Assembly (NCBI RefSeq): GCF_041734735.1
Contig: NC_134903.1
Coordinates: forward strand, 3,817,143 to 3,881,142
DNA from: Babylonia areolata
Lineage: Eukaryota > Mollusca > Gastropoda > Neogastropoda > Buccinidae
DNA length: 64,000 nt
Reading direction: 5' to 3'
The notes under the pieces were generated by a model that was not told where the DNA came from, ran no database searches, and was given only the letters and a program-made list of their open reading frames with translations. The first letter of the stretch is position 1; each line of letters begins with the position of its first letter. This document shows, piece after piece, positions 1 to 10,348 of the stretch. Made by a program: the position numbers and the translations under genes.

Positions 1-440
1 TTAACATGAGGGTGTTGCATCTTCGAGATGAGAGTGTTACATCTCTAACATGATATTGTTACATCTCCAAATGAGTGAGGGTGTTGCCATGTTTTCTTCT
101 TTCTTTCTTTTTTTTCTTCTTCTTCTTCTTCTATCTTTCTTTCTTTTTTCCTTCTTCTTCTTCTTTTTTCTTTCTTTTCTTCTTCTTTCTTTCTTTCTTT
201 TTTCCTTCTTTTTCTGCTTTCTTTCTGTTTTTCCTTCTTCTTTCTTTCGTTTTTTTCTTCTTTCTTTCTTTCTTTCTTTTTTTTTTTTTTTTCCTTCTTC
301 TTCTTTCTTTTTTTCCTTCTTCTTTCTTTCGTTTTTCTTCTTCTTTCTTTCTTTTTTCTTCTTTCTTTCTTTCTTTTTTTCCTTCTTCTTTTTCTTTCTT
401 TCTTTTTTCCTTCTTCTTCTTTCTTTCCTTTTTTTTTCTT
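1..440. repeat. Short tandem repeat plus 350-bp pyrimidine (CTT/CTTT) tract
   Basis: Positions 1-90 hold two to three diverged copies of a roughly 30-bp unit with the core gagtgttacatctc. Positions 90-440 are almost pure pyrimidine (C and T) on the plus strand. Such homopurine/homopyrimidine mirror tracts can form triplex DNA. Long reading frames here encode only Phe/Ser/Leu or Lys/Glu/Arg runs and are not genes. Confidence 0.9.
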
Positions 441-687
441 CATTTGAAAAAAATAATATTTTATTTCTTTATAAGGAGGTGGGGGTGTTTCTTTGTTTGT
501 TTCGTTTCGTTTTTTCTAAAACAAGGAAGGAAACAGACTGCATGCTGCGTCAGTGAACACCTCAACAGCAGTCGATCTTCGTCAACATCAAAGAACCCCC
601 CAAAAAACTGACAAACTCCCATAACTGACAGTGGAGAGTGGCTCACGTGGGGATCAACAACATCAACAACTACAACAACAGACACAT

Positions 688-1085
688 AGTGGAGTGATGG
701 CCTAGAGGTAACACGTCCGCCTAGGAAGCGAGAGAATCTGAACGCAATCACGGCTCAGCCGCCGATATTTTCTCCCCCTCCACTAGACCTTGAGTGGTGG
801 TCTGGACGCTAGTCATTAGGATGAGACAATAAACCGTGGTCCCCTGTGCAGCACGCACTTAGCGCACGTAAAAGAACCCACGGCAACAAAAGGGTTGTTC
901 CTGGCAAATTTCTGTAGAAAAATCCACGTCACTAGGAAAACCAAATAAAACTGCACGCAGGAAAAATACCCAAAAAATGGGTGGCGCTGTAGTATAGCGA
1001 CGCGCTCTCCCTGGGGAGAGCAGCCCGAATTTCACACAGAGAAATCTGTTGTGATAAAAAGAAATACAAAATACAAAATACAAAA
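688..1085 (+). mobile_element. SINE family A, near full length
   Basis: A tRNA-derived retroposon. The head (688-760) has an A-box-like segment, tggcctagaggtaac. The central domain (about 800-940) carries the recurring block agtcattaggatgagac and aaaagaacccacggcaaca. The tail (about 975-1085) carries tggcgctgtagtatagcgac and cacagagaaatctgttgtga, then ends in (AAATAC)n. The B box is damaged compared with the copy at 18779. The family name is mine; at least seven related copies lie in this window. Confidence 0.85.
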
Positions 1086-1754
1086 TGCCCAAACATCTCC
1101 AAGATGACGTTGTTGCTTCTTATGATTGTTTGTGAAAGCAAGAGGGAGAAGGGATTCGCTGCTACGTCAAAGATATGCGTCACAACAGTGAAACCACGTC
1201 ATTGTTAGAGAAGAAGAAAAAGACAAAAAAAAAAAAGCTACAAAAACAACAAGGAAAAAAAGGGGAAAATACTTGTCATAAGAGAGTGGCGCACCCACAC
1301 ACAGAGGGGGGTGGGGGGGGGGAGAGAGAGGAAGAGGCAGACAGAGAGAGAGAGAGACGTGAAAAAAAGACATTACATGACACTGACGTTTCCATTGTCC
1401 AAATCAGCGTTGAAACCTTTCAGACCAGAAGGTCACAGTGCATTTTCCCGCATATTTTGCGCAGTAGCAATGCACTCGTGTGATGAACACTTAATTAAGT
1501 GTATTGAATGGCACACCTCAAATCATTTTCACACCCAGTTCAGTCCAATTACACAGTTCGTTCTATCTTTTGTAGTTCTTCCTGTTAACTTCTCCCTCGA
1601 TTTTTGTCTCTTTTCCTGTATAAGTCATCCGACCCCAACCCCCACGCGGGCATACACATGTACTACTCCCCACCACCCCCACCCCACCTCCAAACCCGTC
1701 TATTATCACTTACTACTGTGTTAAAAGACGTTAAAAGAAAGAAAGAAAACACAC
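1086..1754. other. Non-coding, no gene seen
   Basis: Contains an A-rich stretch (1210-1265), a G/GA-rich stretch (1305-1360) and C-rich sequence (1625-1695). No coding signal was recognised. Confidence 0.6.
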
Positions 1755-1791
<37 letters not shown>

Positions 1792-1821
1792 TAATATACA
1801 TACATACATATATACATATAT

Positions 1822-1887
<66 letters not shown>

Positions 1888-1890
1888 ATG

Positions 1891-1949
<59 letters not shown>
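1755..1949. repeat. (CA)n-(TA)n-(TG)n self-complementary microsatellite
   Basis: CA repeats, then TA repeats, then TG repeats make a long near-palindrome able to fold into a hairpin or cruciform. A further (CA)n lies at 2064-2101. Confidence 0.95.
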
Positions 1950-1953
<4 letters not shown>

Positions 1954-2061
1954 TTTTGCAAACATATAAACATAGTGAATGAAGAAATGGATAGATGAAT
2001 AAATGAACTGATTTGCACTGGGCGCGTAAACAATTCCAAGCTTAGGTTGTATGTCCACAGC

Positions 2062-2102
<41 letters not shown>

Positions 2103-2495
2103 CTCCTTGTATAATCCCCCATCCCGTAAAATAGCGGTCTGTTCATGGTCAATAAAAACAGCAGAAGCACAACAATATAACAGTGGGAAATAAAATTTTA
2201 AAAAACCTCCCCCATGTGAACTCAGCTCCGCGATGTTATATGCCTCTGCATATTTTTTTTCTCCCGGTTAGAAGAGGCATGCACGTTCATGTACATTTGT
2301 GGATAGAGGTGAAGAGTGTAAAATAATGTTTCTCGATTGACAACAGACCAGTATGGTGTCCTTGATTTAAAAGAACTACCTCCCACCCCCCTCTTGCACC
2401 ACCTACTCTGAAGTATGTTTATTTCTTCAAAAGCAGGGGGAAGGGGAGGGAGTGAAAATCCCGGTGCGTGCATTGGACTCAAACCCATGGACAGA
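1950..2495. other. Non-coding, no gene seen
   Basis: Apart from the (CA)n at 2064-2101 this is unique-looking AT-rich sequence with no recognisable coding or RNA feature. Confidence 0.55.
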
Positions 2496-2499
2496 CAAG

Positions 2500-2548
2500 G
2501 GTGCAATAGCCGAGTGGTTAAAGTGTTGGACTTTCACTTTGAGGACCC
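2500..2548 (+). mobile_element. SINE family C head fragment (tRNA-like)
   Basis: Matches the head of the full SINE C at 40042-40401 through gcaatagccgagtggttaaa and then tgttggactttca. It stops before the B box region continues, so it is a truncated copy. Confidence 0.7.
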
Positions 2549-2656
2549 AAAAAAATAAAATGAAATAAAATAACCAAAAGAACGGAGGAAAGGATGCATA
2601 ATGGTTATGCTTGAGTGAATGAGTGTCTTTCACGTGTTGACGAACATTTGTATAAT

Positions 2657-2766
2657 CAGTATCAGTATCAGTAGCTCAAGGAGGCGTAACTGCGTTCGCC
2701 GAGCCAAGTCTATATACGCTACACCACATCTGCCAAGCAGATGCCTGACCAGCAGCGTAACCCAAT
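2657..2766 (-). mobile_element. SINE B / LINE shared tail fragment ('tail A')
   Basis: On the plus strand it reads (CAGTAT)n, then gctcaaggaggcgt, then the hairpin catctgccaagcagatg, then cctgaccagcagcgtaaccc. This is the reverse complement of the 3' end shared by SINE B (20830-21233) and the LINE at 25165-28092. The copy is 5'-truncated and its AT-rich left end diverges. Confidence 0.85.
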
Positions 2767-3645
2767 ATAATTATTATATTTGAATGTGATTTTAATAATG
2801 TATCTACAGAGAGACAGACAGACAGAGACAGAGACACACAGACAGACAGAGAGAGACAGTGTGTGTGTGTGTGTGTGTGTGTAATGACTCCAAGTCCTGC
2901 AGTTTTTGTTTACATGAGAAAGTGGTGAAATGTCCAAAAGCCAGTCCTGGTTCAACATCTAACCTCAAAAACTGATTTTCGCTGGGTGTGGAGGATGTTT
3001 AGTAGGAGTGGTACCGCGATTAAAAAATGTCGGAGAGGAAGTCACTAACAAGAGTGTTGTAAAAAAAAAAAATTCTTTGTTCTTTGGTTTGTTTGTTTTT
3101 TGTTGTTGTTGTTTGATTTTTTTTTTGGGGGGGGGTTGTTTTTGTTTTTGTTTCTGTTTTTTGGTTGGTGGTTGTTGTCAGTTTGTTTTTGTTTGTTTTT
3201 TGTTGTTGTTGTTGTTTTAGGGGGTGGGGTTGGGGTTGTTTTTTGTTTGTTGTTTTTTTTTTGGGGGGGGGGGGGTTGTTGTTTGTTTGTTTTTTGTTGT
3301 TTTTGTTTTTTTTGTTTTTTGGGTTTTTTTTCTTTTCTATAGCACATAAATCTTACCGAGCGTGATAAATCGGAGGCGGTCGTCATGTTCAGCACACACA
3401 CACACACACACACACACAGCCAGCAGAAGCTGAAGAAGCACCGACATCAGTCAGCAAGATGTGCAGACAGAAGGGAGGTGCCGGTGTGTTTCCACACACT
3501 GTGTGGACAATCCACGTGACGGACTGAGCTGTGCGCTTCGTCCCCTCTCCAAGAGGAAAGAAAGAGTGCTGACCTTAGGGCACTGCACGTTGTTGTTGGA
3601 GGAACTGGTAGCACTCCATAATCAGCAGCCCAGAGTGAATATCAA
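2767..3645. repeat. Microsatellites and T/G-rich low complexity
   Basis: Holds (GACA)n-(GT)n at 2810-2882, a long T/G tract with runs of up to 11 G at 3057-3345, and (CA)n at 3392-3417. Frames across the T/G tract are low-complexity Phe/Leu/Cys/Gly. No gene was recognised; the 63-aa frame at 3461-3652 has no family features. Confidence 0.8.
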
Positions 3646-3750
3646 GGGGTAATAATAATAATAATGGTATTTATATAGCGCTGAATCTTGTGCGTAGACA
3701 AATCTAAGCGTTTTCGCACCAGTCATTCTCACGCACGCATAACTCTAAAA
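3646..3750. repeat. Possible dispersed repeat headed by (AAT)n
   Basis: An (AAT)n run is followed by ggtatttatatagcgctgaa and a segment ending at cataactctaaaac. I recall similar (AAT)n-tttatatagcgc modules as common dispersed repeats in marine invertebrates, but no second copy is visible here, so this stays tentative. Confidence 0.35.
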
Positions 3751-4387
3751 CGGGTATTCTCTGTGCTTTCGGTTCTTCTTGCTTTTTTCTCTATTTTTTT
3801 TTTCTCGTGTGTGTGCGTGTGTGTGTCAAGTGTGTGTGTGTGTGTGTGTGTGGCCTGCGCTCAAACCATGCAAGCTGAATGCATAGACCGCTAATTTCTT
3901 GCTCCGACAGGGGAGTTTTGGGTTTGTCTAAACTTTTATATCCATGTCTGTACCCAGCTGCCCTCACTCAGCCCTGGCTGTCAAGGATCCACTAGGCTGA
4001 AAACTGTAAGCACACCCGCAAAAAGAAAAGGCGGGTGAATGGGGGGGGGGCGGGGGGGGGGGGGGGTTAGTTTTGGTTGAGATCAGTGTAGTGTGCATTG
4101 TTCTGGTCACGTACGTATGTGTAGGTGTGTTCCGGCTGTCCGTGGGTCCTGGTTTGTGGCTGGCCAAGTGCTGGTGTAAAAATATGTCCAAAGCGGCAGC
4201 ACCTTTTGAAGCTTTTTCTGCTGTTCCAAGATCACGGCTTCGGTCTCTGGGCTCTTTCGTCCTTTGCTGCTTAAAAGATGGTCGAGGGGGTGAGTTGTGT
4301 GCGTCCGTTAGAACTTGGGTGATGGGTCGTTTGAAGGAACGGTATGAGTTCTGGTTTGCTTTTGAAGAATGTTATTTCAGCTGTGGT

Positions 4388-4422
<35 letters not shown>

Positions 4423-5591
4423 GCTCTGTTTGTCTCTCTGTCTGTGTCTGTGTCTGTCTCTGGCGACCTTTATCATTGTCTCTGTGTGTCTCCGGTAAAC
4501 AGCAGACCTTTAAATATTTTTTTCAGAATTGCTCTGAAAATGATATTATCGAAATGCAGTGTAAATGTTATTCTTACACTCCTGAATGATGCTCTCAAGA
4601 TCATTATTTGAACAGCTATGACAAATCTTTTTTGAACTTATACACAACTTTACATATGAGTATTTTGAATGGTTTAAGTAAAGGCAACCTTCAGGGTCGC
4701 TATACATATATATCTGATTCTGGTTGTTGTGTGGCTGATTATTCTATTCTAATAATCTTCTGTCACTTGTTTTGATTCGTGTGAATTATACGTGGATGAA
4801 AGAATTGATTCTGATCATATGCCTGTTAAAACCCGTGTAATATTTCCATTTGTGAATGAAATAATTGTTAAAACACTAGAAAATGAAGACTCGACTGTAT
4901 CATACACAAGATACTTTGGAACAATAACTACGCAGACGTATTTCATGGATACATTCATATAAGGATAGATAATACAATAAATCTAATAGATACAAATATT
5001 TACAGTGCACACACACACACACACACACACACATGCACACGGATTTCTTGATTTTGGGGCTTATTTATTATTGTAACCTACTTGTTTATATTTGAAGGCC
5101 GTTTTACATGTCTTTAGTAATTTTTTATAACGAGTGTGAAATGGAGACTGATGGCAGACGCATGGATATTTGATGCAGCTGAGATTGTGTGTTTCTGTGC
5201 GTGTTCAAATTAGCTAAATGGCTTATGCATGTCTATATTTGTACTATATAGAATTTAACTGTGTGCCACCACACCAAGCATCTCCATTTAAGGACAATGA
5301 ATTATCTTCTGAACTTGTCTGGGGATGTGCTTTGAAATGTCTACTTGGCATGAGTAGGTCTGTTTCAGCACTAGTTGTGTACTGAGTGCATGGTATGATT
5401 TTCATGTGCAGGTTAATATTGTGCACAGTGTGGTAGCAGTTGAACTCAAAATAGCACTGTCGGTTACAGCTACTGTATGGCTGACTGAACACTCGTTTGG
5501 AATTTCAGAGACTGGCCAGTTCTTGTGGCCAAGGGTTGAATTATCTGAGCCCTGGAATGGGAAGGGTGGGAGTGAGGCTGGTATTACTGGC
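3751..5591. other. Non-coding, no gene seen
   Basis: Contains (GT)n at 3809-3851, a G-run at 4040-4067, (CT)n at 4389-4470 and (CA)n at 5007-5040. The 4500-5590 part is AT-rich unique-looking sequence. No open frame with family features was seen. Confidence 0.6.
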
Positions 5592-8027
5592 CAAAGCTAG
5601 CTTCACCCCTGAGTCCCTGTTGTCCACAGATCACCCCTAAGTCCCTGTTGTCCACAGATCACCCCTAAGCCCCTGTTGCCCACAGATCACCCCTAAGTCC
5701 CTGTTGTCCACAGATCATCCCTGATCAGCCCTGAGTTCCTGTTGTCCACAGATCATCCCTGAGTCCCTGTTGTCCACAGATCACCCCTCAGTCCCTGTTG
5801 TCCACAGATCACCCCTCAGTCCCTGTTGTCCACAGATCACCCCTGAGTCCCTGTTGTCCACAGATCACCCCTCAGTCCCTGTTGTCCACTGATCACCCCT
5901 CAGTCCCTGTTGTCCACAGATCACCCCTCAGTCCCTGTTGTCCACCACCCCTGAGTCCCTGTTGTCCACCACCCCTGAGTCCCTGTTGTCCACAGATCAC
6001 CCCTCAGTCCCTGTTGTCCACAGATCACCCCTCAGTCCCTGTTGTCCACAGATCACCCCTCAGTCCCTGTTGTCCACAGATCAGTCCCTGTTGTCCACAG
6101 ATCACCCCTGAGTTCCTGTTGTCCACAGTTTACCCCTCAGTCCCTGTTGTCCACAGATCACCCCTGAGTCCCTGTTGTCCACTGATCAGCCCTGAGTCCC
6201 TGTTGTCCACAGATCACCCCTGAGTCCCTGTTGTCCACAGATCACCCCTGAGTCCCTGTTGTCCACAGATCACCCCTGAGTTCCTGTTGTCCACAGTTTA
6301 CCCCTCAGTCCCTGTTGTCCACAGATCACCCCTCAGTCCCTGTTGTCCACAGATCACCCCTGAGTCCCTGTTGTCCAGATATCACCCCTCAGTGCCTGTT
6401 GTCCACAGATCAGCCCTGAGTCCCTGTTGTCCACTGATCAGCCCTGAGTCCCTGTTGTCCACAGATCACCCCTGAGTCCCTGTTGTCCACCACCCCTGAG
6501 TCCCTGTTGTCCACAGTTCACCCTCAGTCCCTGTTGTCCACTGATCAGCCCTGAGTCGCTGTTGTCCACTGATCACCCCTGAGTCCCTGTTGTCCACTGA
6601 TCACCCCTGAGTCCCTGTTGTCCACAGATCACCCTCAGTCCCTGTTGTCCACAGATCACCCTCAGTCCCTGTTGTCCACTGATCACCCCTCAGTCCCTGT
6701 TGTCCACAGATCACCCTCAGTCCCTGTTGTCCACTGATCAGCCCTGAGTCCCTGTTGTCCACAGATCACCCTCAGTCCCTGTTGTCCACTGATCACCCCT
6801 CAGTCCCTGTTGTCCACAGATCACCCCTGAGTCCCTGTTGTCCACCACCCCTCAGTCCCTGTTGTCCACAGATCCCCCCTGAGTCCCTGTTGTCCACCAC
6901 CCCTCAGTCCCTGTTGTCCACCACCCCTCAGTCCCTGTTGTCCACAGATCCCCCCTGAGTCCCTGTTGTCCACCACCCCTCAGTCCCTGTTGTCCACAGA
7001 TCACCCTCAGTCCCTGTTGTCCACAGATCACCCTCAGTCCCTGTTGTCCACAGATCACCCCTCAGTCCCTGTTGTCCACTGATCAGCCCTGAGTCCCTGT
7101 TGTCCACAGATCAGCCCTGAGTCCCTGTTGTCCACAGATCACCCTCAGTCCCTGTTGTCCACCACCCCTCAGTCCCTGTTGTCCACAGATCACCCCTCAG
7201 TCCCTGTTGTCCACAGATCACCCCTGAGTCCCTGTTGTCCACAGATCAGCCCTGAGTCCCTGTTGTCCACAGATCACCCTCAGTCCCTGTTGTCCACCAC
7301 CCCTCAGTCCCTGTTGTCCACAGATCACCCTCAGTCCCTGTTGTCCACAGATCACCCCTAAGTCCCTGTTGTCCACAGATCACCCCTCAGTCCCTGTTGT
7401 CCACAGATCACCCCTCAGTCCCTGTTGTCCACTGATCACCCTTCAGTCCCTGTTGTCCACAGATCACCCCTAAGTCCCTGTTGTCCACAGATCACCCCTA
7501 AGTCCCTGTTGTCCACCACCCCTAAGTCCCTGTTGTCCACAGATCACCCCTAAGTCCCTGTTGTCCACAGATCACCCCTAAGTCCCTGTTGTCCACCACC
7601 CCTAAGTCCCTGTTGTCCACAGATCACCCCTCAGTCCCTGTTGTCCACAGATCACCCCTCAGTCCCTGTTGTCCACAGATCACCCCTCAGTCCCTGTTGT
7701 CCACAGATCACCCCTCAGTCCCTGTTGTCCACAGTTCACCCCTCAGTCCCTGTTGTCCACCACCCCTGAGTCCCTGTTGTCCACCACCCCTAAGTCCCTG
7801 TTGTCCACAGATCACCCCTGAGTCCCTGTTGTCCCCACCACCCCTAAGTCCCTGTTGTCCACAGATCACCCCTCAGTCCCTGTTGTCCACTGATCACCCT
7901 TCAGTCCCTGTTGTCCACTGATCACCCTTCAGTCCCTGTTGTCCACAGATCACCCCTGAGTCCCTGTTGTCCACAGATCACCCCTCAGTCCCTGTTGTCC
8001 ACAGATCACCCCTGAGTCCCTGTTGTC
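5592..8027. repeat. 2.4-kb minisatellite, about 28-bp unit
   Basis: Roughly 85-90 units built on tccctgttgtccacagatca followed by cccctSag, where S is C or G. A shorter 24-bp variant lacks the acagat segment (ccaccacccc). Variants mix in short blocks, as in higher-order repeats. Reading frames through it are by-products of the repeat. The right end runs directly into a SINE A copy at 8028. Confidence 0.97.
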
Positions 8028-8222
8028 CAGGAACAACCCTTTTGTTGCCGTGGGTTCTTTTACGTGCGCTAAGTGCATGCAGCATACGGGACCTCGGTTT
8101 ATCATCTCATCCGAATGACTAGCGTCCAGATCACCGCTCAAGGTCTAGTGGAGGGGGAGAAAATACCGGCGGCTGAGCCGTGATTGGAACAGCGCGCTCA
8201 GATTCTCTCGTTTCCTAGGCGG
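8028..8222 (-). mobile_element. SINE family A, truncated (head and central domain)
   Basis: On the minus strand it carries the head segment with cctaggaaacgagagaatct, the block cggctcagccgccggtattt, and the central domain with gtaaaagaacccacggcaac. It ends abruptly at gttgttcctgg, where the minisatellite begins, so the tail has been lost or replaced. Confidence 0.85.
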
Positions 8223-8632
8223 ACGTGTGTGTGTGTGTGTGAGTGTGGTTTGGATGGCGTAATTGTGTGTGTGTGTGAGTGGAGATCATACTTCTTTTTT
8301 AATTTATATCTCCCTTTTTTTGTGATTGTGTGTGTGCATGGTTTGGTTTAGGGGGTGTATCAAATTTATATAATGATTATTCTTTTTGTCAAGTTTTCAC
8401 GGTTTGGGAGAGTGAGCATGTCTAGCGTGATAATAACCATGTCACTGGGTGTCAAGGGTTTGCCGTCTGGCGACAGTTTTGGATTGTTTTCTCTAATATC
8501 ACTAGACAGTGAAAAGACCTTAAACTAATGAATGAAAGAACACACACACACACGTGCGCGCACACACACACACAGATAAAAACAACATGAAACAATTCAA
8601 TGCCTTTGCAGCAAACAACACAGAGAGAGAGA

Positions 8633-8677
<45 letters not shown>

Positions 8678-8861
8678 ATTAAGAATGTTTTTTTTTTTTA
8701 GAGGCCTAAAATAAAAAAAAAGTGCATGACTGTTACTGGAGTGCTGGTCCTCCATTAGTGGTTCATATACTGCCCACCCCCCTCCCCCCACACCCCCAAC
8801 CCCCAGCCCCCAAGTCCCCACCCCTTCAACCCCACTCCCACCCAGCTATCAACAGCAGGAG
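8223..8861. other. Microsatellites, otherwise nothing recognised
   Basis: (GT)n runs at 8225-8280, (CA)n at 8540-8575 and 8640-8675, and C-rich sequence at 8775-8845. No gene was recognised. Confidence 0.7.
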
Positions 8862-9000
8862 GCGCAGAGATCAGATTTACTGACCCAACACTGCAGGTGT
8901 CTTATCTCTCAGCCTGGTCGACGCCAGAATATATATCATGAGAATACACAGCCTTTGTGAAGTAGGTAGTTCCCAAACCGAAATGGACCCACTGCATCAA
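8862..9000 (+). mobile_element. SINE family D tail fragment
   Basis: Matches the 3' half of the element at 51585-51905. Shared blocks are tgacccaacactgcaggtgt, tctctcagcctggt and cccaaaccgaaatggaccca. It is 5'-truncated here. Confidence 0.7.
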
Positions 9001-9029
9001 GAATTAATCTTGATCTCCCCCATGATCAG

Positions 9030-9165
9030 TCATCGTCATCGTTGAAATATGGAAAAGAAATTGTCCCAAGTTCTTGGGAACAAAAACAAAACAAAACAAA
9101 AAAAAGAATGTTGTCCACCATCATCATCGTTGAAATATGGAAAACAAAATGTCTCAAAGTTCCCG
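9030..9165. repeat. Two-copy tandem duplication, about 88 bp apart
   Basis: The block tcatcgttgaaatatggaaa occurs at about 9033 and again at about 9124. Each is followed by a related segment (gtcccaagttcttgggaac and gtctcaaagttcccgggac). It lies just downstream of the GPCR gene, beyond its predicted poly(A) site. Confidence 0.8.
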
Positions 9166-9168
9166 GGA

Positions 9169-9260
9169 CCCTCCCCCCCCCGCCCCAGTTCCTCCCCCCT
9201 CCCCCCGCCCCAGTTCCTCCCCCCTCCCCCCTCACCCCCCCCCCAAAAAAAAAAAAAAAA
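9169..9260. repeat. C-rich tract followed by poly(A)
   Basis: Runs of C up to about 10 with two copies of ccccagttcctccccc, then 17 A at about 9245-9260. On the minus strand this is a U-rich then G-rich element just after the GPCR AATAAA, suited to a downstream poly(A) element. Confidence 0.85.
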
Positions 9261-9271
9261 GTTGTCCCCAC

Positions 9272-9277
9272 TTTATT
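9272..9277 (-). terminator. Poly(A) signal AATAAA for the GPCR gene
   Basis: Reading the minus strand after the TGA stop (9290-9288), AATAAA follows about 10 nt later. It is followed by a CA and a run of about 17 U, the standard cleavage layout. The 3' UTR would be only about 25-30 nt, unusually short for an animal GPCR gene. A longer transcript using a later site cannot be excluded. Confidence 0.6.
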
Positions 9278-9287
9278 CCAAAACGAC

Positions 9288-10348
9288 TCAAGTGATGCTC
9301 CTGTGTTGGTCGTCGAAGCGCTGGCCCCCTCCTTTGCCGCAGCAGGCGCAGAACTGGTGCCAGAAAGACTTGTAGCCCTGCTTGACCCGCTTGTTGCTGA
9401 CGCCGTACACAATGGGGTTGACGCAGCTGTTGCTGTAGCCCAGCAGCAGGGTGAACATGTCCGGGGGGCGAGGCAACGCGTTCGGAGCGAAGACCGACAG
9501 GAACATGGTGATGCAGAAAGGGAACCAGCACACCAAGAACACCACCACCACCACCATCAGCATCAACGCCAACTGGAACTCCTCTGCACGCCGTTTCTCT
9601 TTCTTCTTCTGCTGCTGTCTCTGGTAAGCGGAGGAGGAAGGGGAATGAGAGAGGGGGGAGGGGGAGGGGCTTTTCCTGGTGACAGGTGAGCTTTGTTGAC
9701 TCGCATCCTGCATCATTGAAGACGTGGTAGCCATGCTGGAAGAAGCCAAAGCTGAGTCAGACCACGGACCTATTTTGAGATCCGCGGGGTCCGTCTCCTC
9801 GCTCTGACTAGCGGAACAGAAAGAGGAAGAATCTGCCTGGCCAGTCATCGTGGTCAGTTCAGACACAGCATGATCGTCGTCACCCACTGGCTCCGACCCA
9901 CCCCCGACCCCCACGTCCAGCAGTAATGGCGGCTGTGCAGAATTCGATGATACGTTCTCCCCGTCCACTGAGGAACTCGTAGTCTCCTTATCTGCGGGAG
10001 TGACCACTACCTGGACAGACACATCCTGCGGACGTCTCCTCATAGGACGTTTGTTGCCGGCAGACCCCTCTGCAGCGGAGGAGCTGCTCGGTTGCCAGGA
10101 GCTGCTGTGACTCTGCTGCTGCAGCTGCTGCAGCTTCTTCTGGCTCTGGCGGTAGGTCTGCAGGATGCGGACGTTGCAGAAAGTCATCATGGACAGAGGA
10201 CCCCCGAAGCAGACGACGATCATGAAGAAGGTGTAGGAGATGGAGGAAGGCCAGTCACTGAAGCAGAAGGACTGGCGGGGCAGGTAGTCGTAGCGGCACC
10301 AGCCCAGCAGAGGGGGGCTGGAGAGAGCTGCCGACAGGCACCACACAC
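9288..10348 (-). CDS. GPCR exon 3 (residues 164-516; TM4 to C-terminus)
   Basis: Begins after TTATTGCAG, with two bases completing G164. Encodes the rest of TM4, ECL2 (LLGWCRYDYLPRQSFC), TM5, the long third cytoplasmic loop, TM6, TM7 and the tail ending RSIT, stop TGA at 9290-9288. One uninterrupted 1,061-nt coding exon with codon use unlike the surrounding repeats. Confidence 0.95.

Noticed and set aside
45-611. Lys/Glu/Arg-rich or Phe/Ser-rich ORFs
   Set aside because: Translation of a homopyrimidine tract.
5592-8027. CRISPR array
   Set aside because: Direct repeats are present but there are no unique spacers, and the setting is a eukaryotic genome; it is a minisatellite.
9042-9689. 215-codon plus-strand ORF overlapping GPCR exon 3
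   Set aside because: Antisense shadow of the GPCR exon; it contains Pro and His runs from repeats.
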